DNA of 47,364 bases from an uncultured Clostridia bacterium (lineage in GTDB: Bacteria > Bacillota > Clostridia > Oscillospirales > Ruminococcaceae), in the NCBI GenBank assembly GCA_947630825.1, contig CANRJA010000014.1, positions 1 through 47,364 of the forward strand, written 5' to 3'. A model generated the notes under the pieces. That model worked only from the letters and a program-made list of their open reading frames with translations, was not told where the DNA came from and did no database searches. The position numbers and the translations under genes are program-made. Shown here in pieces: positions 14,773-24,132 of this stretch; the stretch's first letter is position 1, and every line of letters starts with the position of its first letter.

Positions 14773-16272
14773 GTGGAAAAGAAAACAGTTGTTAAGGTAA
14801 ATGAAAACAATTATGAAACGGCTTTGATTTCAAAAAGCTTAAAGCAGGCTGTTTTGGATTTGAAAATAATATCAGGAAAGACAATGGACTTGAACATTAT
14901 GGAGGTTGAGATATCCGAACATAAATGCGCGGTTGTCTCTATAGAGGGTATGGCGTCTACTTCTTCGATGGCGGAGCTTGTTTTCAGGCCTCTTATGGAG
15001 TTTGACGTTGAAGGCTATGCCACAGAAGACGATGTGTTTAATTTCTTGACTAAACAAAGTCTGCTATCGGCTGAGAGAAAAATCCTTACAACTTACGGGG
15101 AGGTTTTTCTCACACTTTTTTCGGGCTTTGCGGTCGTATTTATAGACGGCTGCGACAAATGCGTTGCATTCGGCATACAGGGCTTTGATAAGCGTTCTAT
15201 AGAGGAGCCTACAAGCGATGGAAATTTAAACGGCTCCCACGAAGGTTTCATTGAAACAATAAGAACAAACATATCGCTTATCAGAAGAAGGCTTAAAACT
15301 CCCAAGCTGAGATTTGATATGCAGCAGATAGGAAGCGACAGCAAAACGGACGTATGCGTTGCGTATATTACCGACAAAGCACCTCAGGGCGTTATAGATA
15401 AGGTCAAGGAAAACCTGAACAAAATAAACCTTGACACTATAATAACGACCGGATATGTCGAGCCGTTTTTGCAGGGAAAGCACAAGAGCTTGTTTTCCAA
15501 TGTTCTTTCGACTGATAGACCCGACGCATTCTGCGCCAAGCTAAACGAGGGCAGAGTGGGTGTTCTGGTCGACGGAGTACCGCTTGCGCTTATATGTCCC
15601 TCGCTGTTTATTGAAAACTTCCAGACTATTGACGATTATGTAAACAAGCCTTTTTATACGACCTATATCAGATGGATAAAGTATCTGGCATTTTTTCTGG
15701 CTATCGCGCTTCCCGGAATATGCGTTGCGATAGCAACCAACCACCCTGAGATATTAACTCACAAATTTTTGATAAACCTTTCGGCAAGCGAGGAGGTAAC
15801 ACCCTACTCATTTTTCTTTGAAGCCTTTATTATAACCATAATGTACGAGCTTATGAGAGAAGCCGGTATCAGACTGCCAAAAGCCATCGGAGGAGCGGTT
15901 TCGATAGTGGGCGCTCTGATTATCGGAGACGCGGCTGTCTCCAGCAGTTTGGTATCCGCACCTCTTCTCATTATAATAGGACTCACCGCAACTGCATCGT
16001 TTGTTATTCCGAATCTCAATCCCCAGACCTCGGTTTTCAGAATGCTTTTTATCATAGCAGGCGGATTTGGAGGGCTTTTCGGAGTAACTCTATGCTTTGC
16101 GTTTATGCTTATCAACATTTCAGCGCTTGAAAACTATGGAGTACCTTATAACGCTCCGCTGTCGCCGTTTACGTTTAAGGCTATGCGTGACGTTGTTACA
16201 AGACCAAGCTTTTTAAAGCTGGGCAGAACCAAAACTATCGTTGAAGATTTAAACGGCGCTAAAAAAATTTAA
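14773..16272 (+). CDS. gerKA: spore germination receptor subunit A (GerA family)
   Basis: The A subunit of a nutrient germinant receptor in the spore inner membrane. The 499-residue protein has a soluble N-terminal half, the family-specific segment GSHEGFIETIRTNISLIRRR (about 155-175), and a membrane half with several helices from about 305 to 465 (YLAFFLAIALPGICVAIAT, VSIVGALIIGDAAV). Translation starts at GTG with AAAGGAGG 7 nt upstream. It heads an A-B-C operon with the next two genes. Forespore-specific expression (sigma-G) is expected from the family, but I could not identify a confident sigma-G promoter. Confidence 0.93.
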   Translation: MEKKTVVKVNENNYETALISKSLKQAVLDLKIISGKTMDLNIMEVEISEHKCAVVSIEGMASTSSMAELVFRPLMEFDVEGYATEDDVFNFLTKQSLLSAERKILTTYGEVFLTLFSGFAVVFIDGCDKCVAFGIQGFDKRSIEEPTSDGNLNGSHEGFIETIRTNISLIRRRLKTPKLRFDMQQIGSDSKTDVCVAYITDKAPQGVIDKVKENLNKINLDTIITTGYVEPFLQGKHKSLFSNVLSTDRPDAFCAKLNEGRVGVLVDGVPLALICPSLFIENFQTIDDYVNKPFYTTYIRWIKYLAFFLAIALPGICVAIATNHPEILTHKFLINLSASEEVTPYSFFFEAFIITIMYELMREAGIRLPKAIGGAVSIVGALIIGDAAVSSSLVSAPLLIIIGLTATASFVIPNLNPQTSVFRMLFIIAGGFGGLFGVTLCFAFMLINISALENYGVPYNAPLSPFTFKAMRDVVTRPSFLKLGRTKTIVEDLNGAKKI

Positions 16273-16317
16273 GCGGTGTCGTTTAAACTTTTCAAATTTA
16301 AAGGAGCATATTTATAA

Positions 16318-17376
16318 ATGAGAAAAATATCTTTCGGTCAAATGACGGTAATTCTTTTTATATCGAGAATTTTTTACAGTCTTACTTTTGTGCCGTTTAT
16401 GTACAGCGATGTAACCTGTCAGGTGATAGGCTTTGCCGTAAGCACTGCGATCGAGTGTCTGGCGGTTATACCGGTAATTATATTGTATAAAAAGCATCCA
16501 GACAAAAATCTATGTCAGATAGCATATGAAAAATCAAAGCTTTGCGGAATACTGATCTCGGTTGCCTTTGCGTTTGCCGCTGTTTTGATCATCAACCGCC
16601 TGCTTAGGTTTTTCGGGTATTTTATGTACGTCACCTTCCCTGATTTCCTGCCGTCGTGGGTTGTGATAAGCGCAATAGCTGTAATATCCTTTTACGCGGC
16701 GTTTCAGGGAATTGAGGCTATATCAAGAAGCGCAGGTCTGACGTTTGCTTTCTTTATAGTTTCGTTTGTTATAGTTATAGCGGCTCTTTCAACTAAAATG
16801 TCTTACAGCAATGTAATGTTTGATTATCCGGAAATATCCGATATATCTCACGAGGTGTTTAATGAGCTTTCTAAATTCAGCGAGCTTTTGCTGTTCCCGA
16901 TTTTATACCCTTACGTCAAAGAAAAGGCAGGTAAAAGTATTTACGGCGCAATAGCGCTGAAGCTTATCTTCGTTTATATAATAACTGCTGTGTGCGTGCT
17001 GACGCTGGGAAGCTATTTGAATATAAGCAAGTTTCCGTTCTTTGATTTGGGAACCTATGCCGAAACCTTTATCATAGAAAGATTAGACGCATTTTTGCTT
17101 CCCGCGTGGATATTGGTAGCTTTTATAAAGGCGGCTCTGTTTATGTTCATCGGAAAAATTGCGCTCTCTACAGGTTTTAAAAGAACAAAGAAAAATGTCT
17201 ATTTGCTTATACTGTCAGTAGCCGCTATTGCCGCTTCGCTTGCCGCGGTTTTGCAGGAAAAGTGGAATTTCCCCGTGTGGGACAAGGTAGTCGTTACAAT
17301 ATTGATACTCGTTTTAGGAGTGCTGCTGCCTCTTGTTTACTGCTTTGGAAAGGGTGATGAAAGTGAAACGGAATAG
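16318..17376 (+). CDS. gerKB: spore germination receptor subunit B (GerAB/GerKB permease-like)
   Basis: The B subunit is a 352-residue integral membrane protein of the amino acid-polyamine-organocation fold, with about ten hydrophobic helices, and probably binds the germinant. It opens with KISFGQMTVILFISRIFYS and contains YVTFPDFLPSWVV. It has an AAAGGAG ribosome binding site and lies 45 bp after gerKA. The GerC reading frame begins inside its last codons, so B and C are translationally coupled. Confidence 0.92.
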   Translation: MRKISFGQMTVILFISRIFYSLTFVPFMYSDVTCQVIGFAVSTAIECLAVIPVIILYKKHPDKNLCQIAYEKSKLCGILISVAFAFAAVLIINRLLRFFGYFMYVTFPDFLPSWVVISAIAVISFYAAFQGIEAISRSAGLTFAFFIVSFVIVIAALSTKMSYSNVMFDYPEISDISHEVFNELSKFSELLLFPILYPYVKEKAGKSIYGAIALKLIFVYIITAVCVLTLGSYLNISKFPFFDLGTYAETFIIERLDAFLLPAWILVAFIKAALFMFIGKIALSTGFKRTKKNVYLLILSVAAIAASLAAVLQEKWNFPVWDKVVVTILILVLGVLLPLVYCFGKGDESETE

Positions 17377-18757
17377 AATCGGTTTAAAAAGGATTTTTGT
17401 AATTGCCATTTGCATATCTTTCATTTTCAGTCTCTGTTCCTGCAATTCAACGGGAAGGTATGCAAAAAGAGACATTGATGAAAAAATTATAGTTCACGCA
17501 TTGGGAATTGACATTACAAAAGACGGAAAATTCGAGGTCACATTGCAGATGCTTTCACAGCAGGGCGCAGGCTCAAATACGCCTATAGACCCCTCAAAGC
17601 CGAACAGTGCGGCAGTATCTCAGGTTGCGGATACTATTCCTGCCGCTATCGAGAGATGTGAGACTGACTTGGGTAAAAAAGCCTTTTTGGGACATTCGGA
17701 GCTTATTTTGTTAGGCAAAAGCGTGGTGGACTTAGAACCTGTTTTGGACTATGTTACTAACGCTCAGGGTATTTCTTTAGGCACTTTTATGGCTTATACG
17801 GATATAACGGCTAAGGAGATACTCAATATAAAAATAACAAGCGGAGCATATTCGGCAGAGGTGCTGAAAGAAATTTTTGAAGAGTCGCAGAAAAACGGAA
17901 CAAGTACCGAGTGCGAACTTATAAGGCATATAGATAATTTGGAAAATACAAACGGTACGACCATAATGCCCATAATCAAAAAGATCAAGGACGATAAGAA
18001 GTCTTCGGAAGAAAAAGAAAATTCAAGCTCAGAGGTAAACTTCGGGGAAAGCAAAAGCGACAGCAGCGGCACTGAGGCGGAAAATGAAAAGGTGAAAAGC
18101 GAAAGCGGCGAGGAGTCGGGCTCGGACAGTAGTTCTAAGTCGGATAGCAGCTCGAAATCAGAAAGCAGTTCAAAGGAGGAAAGCAGTTCTAAATCACAAA
18201 GCGAATCGGGAGGCGGAGAAGAATCGGGTTCAGGCGGCGGAGAATCGGGCGGAGGAAGCTCAGAGGAAGCCGAAGCTACCGCATTTTATATCGACGGAGC
18301 GGTAATAGTTAAGAACAAAAAGCCTTACAGCGTTATGACCAGAGACGAGATCATAGGGTTATCATTTTTAAACGACGGCGTTGCCGAGCAGGTAATTGAC
18401 GTTAAGCTCGGAGACATTCTTACAGGTGTTACAGCAGGAAGCGTTGATAAAAACACTAAAGTAAGCGTAAAAAACAACAGAATTGTTGTAGATATAAGGC
18501 TTGTAATTTCCTACGAATTTTATAAAAGCTATTCAAAAAAAGAACAAAAGACTGCCGGAGAAGAAGCTGATAAACGTATTTACAATTTTTGCGATAAGGC
18601 AATAAAAAAGGCGTTAAAGGAGGATAATGCAGATCTATTTGAAATTCATTCGCTTTTGAACCACAATGATTATAAGTTATATCAGGCGTATAAGAAAAAC
18701 CCAGAGGAAATATTGAAAAAGATTGATATAAATGTTAGCATAGATTCTCAAATTTAG
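17357..18757 (+). CDS. gerKC: spore germination lipoprotein, Ger(x)C family, with a Ser/Gly-rich insert
   Basis: The C subunit of the germinant receptor. I start it at the ATG 17357 (MKVKRNR), which follows GGAAAGGG, giving 466 residues; 17333 is also in frame. A hydrophobic signal ends in SLCSC, an atypical but plausible lipobox with Cys as lipid site. The core shows Ger(x)C features (ALGIDITKDGKFEVTLQMLS, LGHSELILLGKS, and the C-terminal LKEDNADLFEIHSLL). Between the two conserved parts lies a low-complexity insert of about 90 residues (about 212-304) of Ser, Glu, Lys and Gly (SSSKSDSSSKSESSSKEESS and so on). Such an insert is not part of the usual 370-400 residue family fold. Confidence 0.92.
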   Translation: MKVKRNRIGLKRIFVIAICISFIFSLCSCNSTGRYAKRDIDEKIIVHALGIDITKDGKFEVTLQMLSQQGAGSNTPIDPSKPNSAAVSQVADTIPAAIERCETDLGKKAFLGHSELILLGKSVVDLEPVLDYVTNAQGISLGTFMAYTDITAKEILNIKITSGAYSAEVLKEIFEESQKNGTSTECELIRHIDNLENTNGTTIMPIIKKIKDDKKSSEEKENSSSEVNFGESKSDSSGTEAENEKVKSESGEESGSDSSSKSDSSSKSESSSKEESSSKSQSESGGGEESGSGGGESGGGSSEEAEATAFYIDGAVIVKNKKPYSVMTRDEIIGLSFLNDGVAEQVIDVKLGDILTGVTAGSVDKNTKVSVKNNRIVVDIRLVISYEFYKSYSKKEQKTAGEEADKRIYNFCDKAIKKALKEDNADLFEIHSLLNHNDYKLYQAYKKNPEEILKKIDINVSIDSQI

Positions 18758-18758
18758 T

Positions 18759-18787
18759 TTGCAATTTAATGCGGAATATGGTATACT
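18759..18787 (+). promoter_or_regulatory. sigma-A promoter of the Asp23-fakA operon
   Basis: TTGCAA (18759-18764), a 17-bp spacer and TATACT (18782-18787) lie 36 bp upstream of the GTG start of the Asp23 gene and right after the gerKC stop. Confidence 0.75.
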
Positions 18788-18822
18788 TTTTTTATCTGTA
18801 ATGGTAAAGGGAGCTGTGCTGA

Positions 18823-19176
18823 GTGATAAAGTTTGAAAATCATATAGGCGAAATTAAAATTTCAAATAAATATTTGATTTCTCTAATCGGTAATACTGCG
18901 ACAAATTGCTTTGGCGTTGTGGGAATGAACACATTCGGACCGAGACAGCGGATAGGCTCTCTTTTGAAAAAAGGAGAATCCCTGGAAAACGGCGTTATTA
19001 TTCACCAAACTAAGGATAACGAACTGATTATTGATTTGCACATAACTGTTTCTTACGGGGTAAATGTTTCGACAGTTGTAGAAAGCATTATGGAAAAGGT
19101 GCAGTATACCGTAGAAACTGAGGCTGCGGTCAAGGTTGCTAAGATTAATGTTTTTGTCGATGAGATGCAGTCTTAG
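18823..19176 (+). CDS. Asp23/Gls24 family envelope-stress protein (YloU-like)
   Basis: A 117-residue Asp23-family protein: EIKISNKYLISLIGNTATNC, then GVNVSTVVESIMEKVQYTVE and KINVFVDEMQ. Translation starts at GTG with AAAGGGAG upstream. YloU-type proteins are typically encoded just before the DAK2-domain protein FakA/YloV, as here (17 bp). They are thought to be small membrane-associated or fatty-acid-metabolism accessory proteins; the exact role is not established. Confidence 0.88.
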   Translation: MIKFENHIGEIKISNKYLISLIGNTATNCFGVVGMNTFGPRQRIGSLLKKGESLENGVIIHQTKDNELIIDLHITVSYGVNVSTVVESIMEKVQYTVETEAAVKVAKINVFVDEMQS

Positions 19177-19193
19177 CAAAGGGGGACAGTTTA

Positions 19194-20831
19194 GTGATTA
19201 ACGGTAAAACACTTCGGGACGCTTTTATCAGCGGTGCTAACAGTATCGCAAATCAAAAAACGGCGGTTGACGAGCTTAATGTATTCCCTGTTCCGGACGG
19301 AGATACGGGAACGAATATGTCTATGACAATGGGGAACGCCCTTATTGCTCTTGAGAGAATGCACGACGATGTTACAGTGAGCGAGGTCGCAGAGCAGACA
19401 GCGTCCGCTTTGTTAAGGGGCGCAAGGGGAAATTCAGGAGTAATTCTTTCTTTGATTTTCAGAGGCTTTTCAAAGGGCTTCAGCGGCAAAAAGGAAGCAT
19501 CGGTAAGCGATTTCGTATCAGCCCTTGAACAAGGCGTTTCGGGCGCTTATAAATCTATAATGAAGCCTACTGAGGGTACAATCTTAACAGTTGTAAGACT
19601 AGCAAGTGAAAGAGCCACCGCTGTTTCTGTTTCTGTAAAGGACGAGATAACTCTATGGGAAGAGGTATGCGGCTCGGCGAGAAAGGCGTTAGAGGACACG
19701 CCAAATTTACTTCCTGCGCTTAAAAAGGCAGGAGTTGTCGACGCAGGCGGTAAAGGTCTTTTGATAATTTTTGAGGCTATGCTCAATGTTTTCAAGGGCG
19801 GAGAGGTCATAAAAACCGATTCGCCTTCTGAGAAAAAGGCTGTAACGATCGACACGTTTTCCTCAACGGTAGGAGATTATGACGAGGTAATTAATTTTAC
19901 CTATTGCACTGAAATGCTTATTACAAAGTCGAGCGGTTGTGCGGACAGTTCAAAGCTGAGAGCGTATCTTGAAACTATAGGAGACTGCGTTGTTGTGGTC
20001 GATGATGACGATATTATAAAGGTACACGTTCACACCAATAATCCGGGAAAGGCTATTGAAAGAGCTCTTAAATTCGGAACTATAAATCTGCCGAAGATCG
20101 AGAATATGAAAATGCAGCACGAACAGCGTATTATTGACGCGAAAGCTCCCGACATCAAGCCTGTCAAGCCGGAGAAGGAGTTCGGGTTTGTGGCTGTTGC
20201 TGCAGGTCACGGCGTTGAGGCTCTTTTTGAGGACGTCGGCGTTGACTGTATTGTAAGAGGCGGACAGACTATGAACCCGTCGACACAGGATATTTTAGCG
20301 GCTATAAACAAATGTCCGGCAGAGACAGTTTTTGTGCTTCCCAACAACAAGAATATAATTATGTCGGCTGAACAGGCAGGCAAACTTGCAGACAGAAAGG
20401 TGTGCGTTCTTCAGACGAGGACCATTCCGCAGGGTATGAGCGCAATGCTTGCGTTCGACGACGTGGCTGACTTTGAAACAAACAGACTGGAAATGACACA
20501 CGCTCTTGAGAGGGTATCCACAGGTCAGATAACATTTGCCGCCCGTGACAGCGACTATGAGGGACATAAGATAAAGAAAAACGAGATACTGGCTTTGGAA
20601 AATGGAAAGCTCTCTTTTGTTGACAAGGATGTTTCAAAGGCGGCATTTAAGCTAATGAAAAAGCTTGTCAAGGGCGACACCTCATACATCACTATCATTC
20701 AGGGCAGCGACGTTTCAGACGAGGACGCAGAGGCACTGAGAGAGCAGGTTCAGAGCAAATATCAAAACGCAGAGGTCTTGTTGATAAACGGCGGACAGCC
20801 TGTTTATTACTACATTTTGTCTGCGGAATAG
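19194..20831 (+). CDS. fakA: DAK2-domain fatty acid kinase subunit FakA (YloV)
   Basis: The ATP-binding subunit of fatty acid kinase, which phosphorylates fatty acids presented by a FakB (DegV) partner. The 545-residue protein has an N-terminal DAK2/DhaL domain (1-200) with the nucleotide-metal motif FPVPDGDTGTNMSMTMGNAL (about 29-48) and LRGARGNSGVILS, then a middle domain and a C-terminal DegV-like FakA domain (GAP-type segment around QTRTIPQGMSA). Translation starts at GTG. No fakB gene is in the window. It forms an operon with the Asp23-family gene. Confidence 0.9.
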   Translation: MINGKTLRDAFISGANSIANQKTAVDELNVFPVPDGDTGTNMSMTMGNALIALERMHDDVTVSEVAEQTASALLRGARGNSGVILSLIFRGFSKGFSGKKEASVSDFVSALEQGVSGAYKSIMKPTEGTILTVVRLASERATAVSVSVKDEITLWEEVCGSARKALEDTPNLLPALKKAGVVDAGGKGLLIIFEAMLNVFKGGEVIKTDSPSEKKAVTIDTFSSTVGDYDEVINFTYCTEMLITKSSGCADSSKLRAYLETIGDCVVVVDDDDIIKVHVHTNNPGKAIERALKFGTINLPKIENMKMQHEQRIIDAKAPDIKPVKPEKEFGFVAVAAGHGVEALFEDVGVDCIVRGGQTMNPSTQDILAAINKCPAETVFVLPNNKNIIMSAEQAGKLADRKVCVLQTRTIPQGMSAMLAFDDVADFETNRLEMTHALERVSTGQITFAARDSDYEGHKIKKNEILALENGKLSFVDKDVSKAAFKLMKKLVKGDTSYITIIQGSDVSDEDAEALREQVQSKYQNAEVLLINGGQPVYYYILSAE

Positions 20832-20864
20832 AGAAACTTATAAAAACAGAGAGGTTAAAATAAA

Positions 20865-22292
20865 ATGACAAACAGCTATGAAAGTCCTTTTTGCACAAGG
20901 TATGCAAGCAAGGAAATGCAGTATATTTTTTCTGCTGATAAGAAGTTTACGACATGGAGAAAGCTATGGGTAGCTCTTGCAAGAGCGGAGATGAAACTTG
21001 GACTGCCTGTAACTCAGGAGCAGGTCGACGAGCTTGAAGCTAATATAGACAATATAGATTATGAGTGTGCGGCAGAGCGTGAGAAGCTGGTTCGCCACGA
21101 CGTTATGGCTCACGTTTATACATACGGACAGGCTTGTCCTAACGCAAAGGGAATAATCCATCTGGGCGCGACCTCCTGCTATGTCGGAGATAATACAGAT
21201 ATAATCGTTATGCGTGACGCTCTTAATGTTGTTAAGAGAAAGCTTGTAGGGGTTATAGGTCAGCTTTCTGAATTTGCTGAAAAGTATAAAGGTCTGCCTT
21301 GTTTGGCTTACACTCATCTTCAGCCTGCACAGCTTACAACTGTGGGCAAAAGGGCGAGTCTTTGGTGTAACGAGCTTTTGATGGACCTTCAGGAAATTGA
21401 TTTCAGACTGTCAAATTTAAAGCTGTTAGGCTCAAAGGGAACGACAGGCACTCAGGCTTCGTTTATGGAGCTTTTTGAGGGCGACACCGAAAAGGTGAAG
21501 AAGCTGGAGGATATGATAGCGGAGGAAATGGGGTTTGACGGCGTTGTTCCCGTATCGGGGCAGACGTATTCGAGGAAGGTCGATTCTGCTATTGTTTCAA
21601 CTCTTTCGGGAATTGCCCAGAGCTGTATGAAGTTTTCAAACGACATACGGATTTTACAGAGCTTTAAAGAGATCGAGGAGCCGTTTGAAAAGAACCAGAT
21701 AGGCTCGTCGGCAATGGCTTATAAGAGGAACCCAATGAGGTGCGAGAGAATAACGTCTCTATCGAGATATATAATTTCAGATATGCTCAACCCTGCGTTT
21801 ACAGCAGGTACACAGTGGTTTGAAAGAACGCTTGACGACTCGGCTAACAAGAGAATTTCAGTTGCAGAGGCTTTTTTGGGCGTTGACGCTGTGCTTAACA
21901 TTATGCTTAATGTAACAGACGGGCTTGTAGTACACGAGAAAATTATTGAAAAGCGTGTTATGGCGGAGCTTCCCTTTATGGCGACTGAAAATATTATGAT
22001 GGACGCTGTTAAAAAGGGCGGTGACCGTCAGGAGCTTCACGAGAGGATACGTGAATACTCAATGAAGGCAGGGTCGAGGGTCAAAGACGAGGGATTAGAC
22101 AACAATCTGTGCGAGCTTATATTAAACGACCCGATGTTTATGATTTCCAAAGAGGAAATGGACAGCATTATGAAGCCTGAAAACTTTATCGGAAGAAGCG
22201 TCTCTCAGGTTGAGGAGTTTATTGAAAACTGCGTTAAGCCTGTTTTGGAGAAAAACAACTTCAAGCGTGAAAGCGTAGAGATAAACGTATAG
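20865..22292 (+). CDS. purB: adenylosuccinate lyase
   Basis: Catalyses two fumarate-releasing steps of purine synthesis: SAICAR to AICAR, and adenylosuccinate to AMP. The 475-residue protein of the fumarase/aspartase superfamily shows the signature SSAMAYKRNPMRCE (about 281-294), which holds the catalytic Ser loop. It also shows TSCYVGDNTD and THLQPAQLTTVGKR with the conserved His. Length is typical of the eukaryote-like PurB branch. It follows fakA by 33 bp; no other pur gene is nearby. Confidence 0.95.
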   Translation: MTNSYESPFCTRYASKEMQYIFSADKKFTTWRKLWVALARAEMKLGLPVTQEQVDELEANIDNIDYECAAEREKLVRHDVMAHVYTYGQACPNAKGIIHLGATSCYVGDNTDIIVMRDALNVVKRKLVGVIGQLSEFAEKYKGLPCLAYTHLQPAQLTTVGKRASLWCNELLMDLQEIDFRLSNLKLLGSKGTTGTQASFMELFEGDTEKVKKLEDMIAEEMGFDGVVPVSGQTYSRKVDSAIVSTLSGIAQSCMKFSNDIRILQSFKEIEEPFEKNQIGSSAMAYKRNPMRCERITSLSRYIISDMLNPAFTAGTQWFERTLDDSANKRISVAEAFLGVDAVLNIMLNVTDGLVVHEKIIEKRVMAELPFMATENIMMDAVKKGGDRQELHERIREYSMKAGSRVKDEGLDNNLCELILNDPMFMISKEEMDSIMKPENFIGRSVSQVEEFIENCVKPVLEKNNFKRESVEINV

Positions 22293-22500
22293 TTACTAGA
22301 GGCTAGAGGCAAGACCGGCGAGCCGCCGGAGGCACTCTGCCTTTGGGGAGTTAGCACAATGTGATAATTTGTGCAACGGCAGGCTGGTACCTAGAAGCAA
22401 GAATTTTAGAAGCAAGAGACTAGAGGCTAGAGACTAGAACCAAGAGAAAAGAAAAAACCATAAGTCAGAGGCAAGAAAGATACAAGAAGAAAGAAGCTGA
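22291..22500. repeat. heptad repeat and GC-rich module, copy 2
   Basis: Units such as TAGAGGC, AAGCAAG and AGACTAG occur on both sides of a GC-rich core (about 22315-22395). The core starts with GACCGGCGAGCCGCCGGAGGC, less its last base, and includes an inverted pair around GTTAGCACAATGTG. The arrangement is repeats, core, repeats. It fills the purB to 89-residue-gene gap. No RNA or protein gene recognised. Confidence 0.7.
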
Positions 22501-22506
22501 AATAAT

Positions 22507-22776
22507 ATGCCAAAGCAGAAGATAATATATATAATTGCCGGAGCAGTCTGCTCTGCGCTGACTATACTTATGATAATTTTGGTAGCGACCGGCTGGGGAA
22601 GCGTTGCGCTTGTTATCGGACCGTTTGCATTTGCGGTAGCATTTATAGCAAGTGCGGTATCTATAAAAACGCCGGAACAGAAGAGAAAAATCGAGGAGAA
22701 GAACAAAGAAAAGAAAAGGCTGGCAAAGAAAAAGCAGGCTGAAGAAGAATATGTTTCTCCATTTTTCAGAGATTAA
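22507..22776 (+). CDS. small two-helix membrane protein with Lys/Glu-rich tail
   Basis: An 89-residue protein with two hydrophobic helices (about 7-27 and 32-53) and a strongly charged C-terminal coiled-coil-like tail (KTPEQKRKIEEKNKEKKRLA). It ends YVSPFFRD. The ribosome binding site is poor (AAGAAGCTGAAATAAT). It lies 29 bp upstream of metY and may share its transcript. I do not recognise a family. Composition and codon use look like those of neighbouring genes. Confidence 0.55.
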   Translation: MPKQKIIYIIAGAVCSALTILMIILVATGWGSVALVIGPFAFAVAFIASAVSIKTPEQKRKIEEKNKEKKRLAKKKQAEEEYVSPFFRD

Positions 22777-22805
22777 GTTAATAAACAGAAAGGAAATGAT
22801 ACACT

Positions 22806-24074
22806 ATGAAAATTGAATCACAATGCTTGCACGAGGGGTATGCTCCTAAAAACGGAGAGCCTAGAGTTATGCCTATTTATCAAAGCACTACATATGTATA
22901 CGATTCAACAAAGGAAGTGGGAGACGTTTTTGACGACCCTACGCTGAGTATGATATATTCGAGGTTTGAAAACCCTACTACAGATGCAGTTGAAAAGAAG
23001 ATAGCCGCACTTGAGGGAGGCGTTGCCGCAATGTGTACGTCCAGCGGACAGGCGGCTTCATTGATTTCGATTTTGAACCTATGCTCGGCAGGAGACAGCT
23101 TTATTGCGGCTTCAACAATTTACGGAGGAACAATAAACCTCTTTGCCGTTACCCTTAAAAGACTGGGAATAGAGTGCATTTTTGTAAGTCCCGACGCGTC
23201 TGATGACGAGCTTCGCAAAGCGTTCAAGCCGAATACCAAATGCGTTTTCGGAGAAACTATCGCAAACCCTGCGCTTACTGTTCTTGACATTGAAAGATTT
23301 GCAAAGATCGCTCACGAAAAGGGCGTTCCGCTGATTATAGATAATACCTTTGCAACACCGATATTGTGCCGTCCTTTTGAGTGGGGAGCAGACATTATTA
23401 TACATTCAACGAGCAAATATATGGACGGTCACGCAGTACAGGTAGGCGGAGTTATTGTCGACAGCGGAAAGTTCGACTTCACAAACGGAAACTTCCCTGA
23501 TTTTACCGAGCCTGACGAGAGCTATCACGGAGTTGTTTATACGAGGGATTACACTTTTGCGCCGTTTATTGTAAAAGCGAGAATGCAGCTTATGAGAGAC
23601 TTTGGCTGTTACCCTGCTGCTAATTCATCTTTTCTTTTAAATCTCGGTCTTGAAACGCTTGCGTTAAGAATGAAACAGTATTGCGAAAATGCTCTAAAGG
23701 TTGCCAAGTTCTTTAAAGAGCAGGATAAAATCGAAGAGGTCATATATCCTGGACTTGAGGGAGATAAGTATTACGAGCTTGCGAAAAAGTATACTCCTAT
23801 GGGTGCAAGCGGAGTTATTTCTATCGTTGTAAAGGGCGGAAGAGATAACGCTGTCAAGTTTATGGACGCTCTTGAGCTTGCATCTAATGAAGTTCACGTT
23901 GCGGATATAAGAACCTGCGTTTTGCATCCTGCGTCGGCTACTCACAGACAGCTTACAGATGAACAGCTTACCGCAGCCGGAATAAACGGCGGAATGATAA
24001 GATTTTCCTGCGGTCTTGAGAATGTTGATGATATTATCGAGGACATTAAAAAGGGACTTAAAGCAATAGATTGA
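22806..24074 (+). CDS. metY: O-acetylhomoserine sulfhydrylase-type PLP enzyme (Cys/Met metabolism)
   Basis: A PLP enzyme of the gamma-family that makes homocysteine from O-acetylhomoserine and sulfide. The related methionine gamma-lyase activity cannot be excluded. The 422-residue protein has the PLP-binding Lys204 in HSTSKYMDGH, the AALEGGVAAMCTSSGQAA segment, and the insert FPDFTEPDESYHGVVY that is characteristic of MetY-type rather than MetB/MetC-type enzymes. It has an AAAGGAAATG ribosome binding site and is followed by a very strong bidirectional terminator. No S-box or T-box leader was found in the 29 bp upstream. Confidence 0.88.
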   Translation: MKIESQCLHEGYAPKNGEPRVMPIYQSTTYVYDSTKEVGDVFDDPTLSMIYSRFENPTTDAVEKKIAALEGGVAAMCTSSGQAASLISILNLCSAGDSFIAASTIYGGTINLFAVTLKRLGIECIFVSPDASDDELRKAFKPNTKCVFGETIANPALTVLDIERFAKIAHEKGVPLIIDNTFATPILCRPFEWGADIIIHSTSKYMDGHAVQVGGVIVDSGKFDFTNGNFPDFTEPDESYHGVVYTRDYTFAPFIVKARMQLMRDFGCYPAANSSFLLNLGLETLALRMKQYCENALKVAKFFKEQDKIEEVIYPGLEGDKYYELAKKYTPMGASGVISIVVKGGRDNAVKFMDALELASNEVHVADIRTCVLHPASATHRQLTDEQLTAAGINGGMIRFSCGLENVDDIIEDIKKGLKAID

Positions 24075-24076
24075 TT

Positions 24077-24120
24077 TATAAAATAAAGGGCTCAGGAAAA
24101 CCTGAGCCCTTTATTTTATA
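24077..24120. terminator. bidirectional terminator between metY and sigF
   Basis: Two perfectly complementary 20-base arms (24077-24096 and 24101-24120) flank an AAAA loop. A-rich and T-rich ends give a T-run on both strands. It serves the convergent metY (plus) and spoIIA (minus) operons. Confidence 0.92.
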
Positions 24121-24132
24121 AGATGCCGCATT

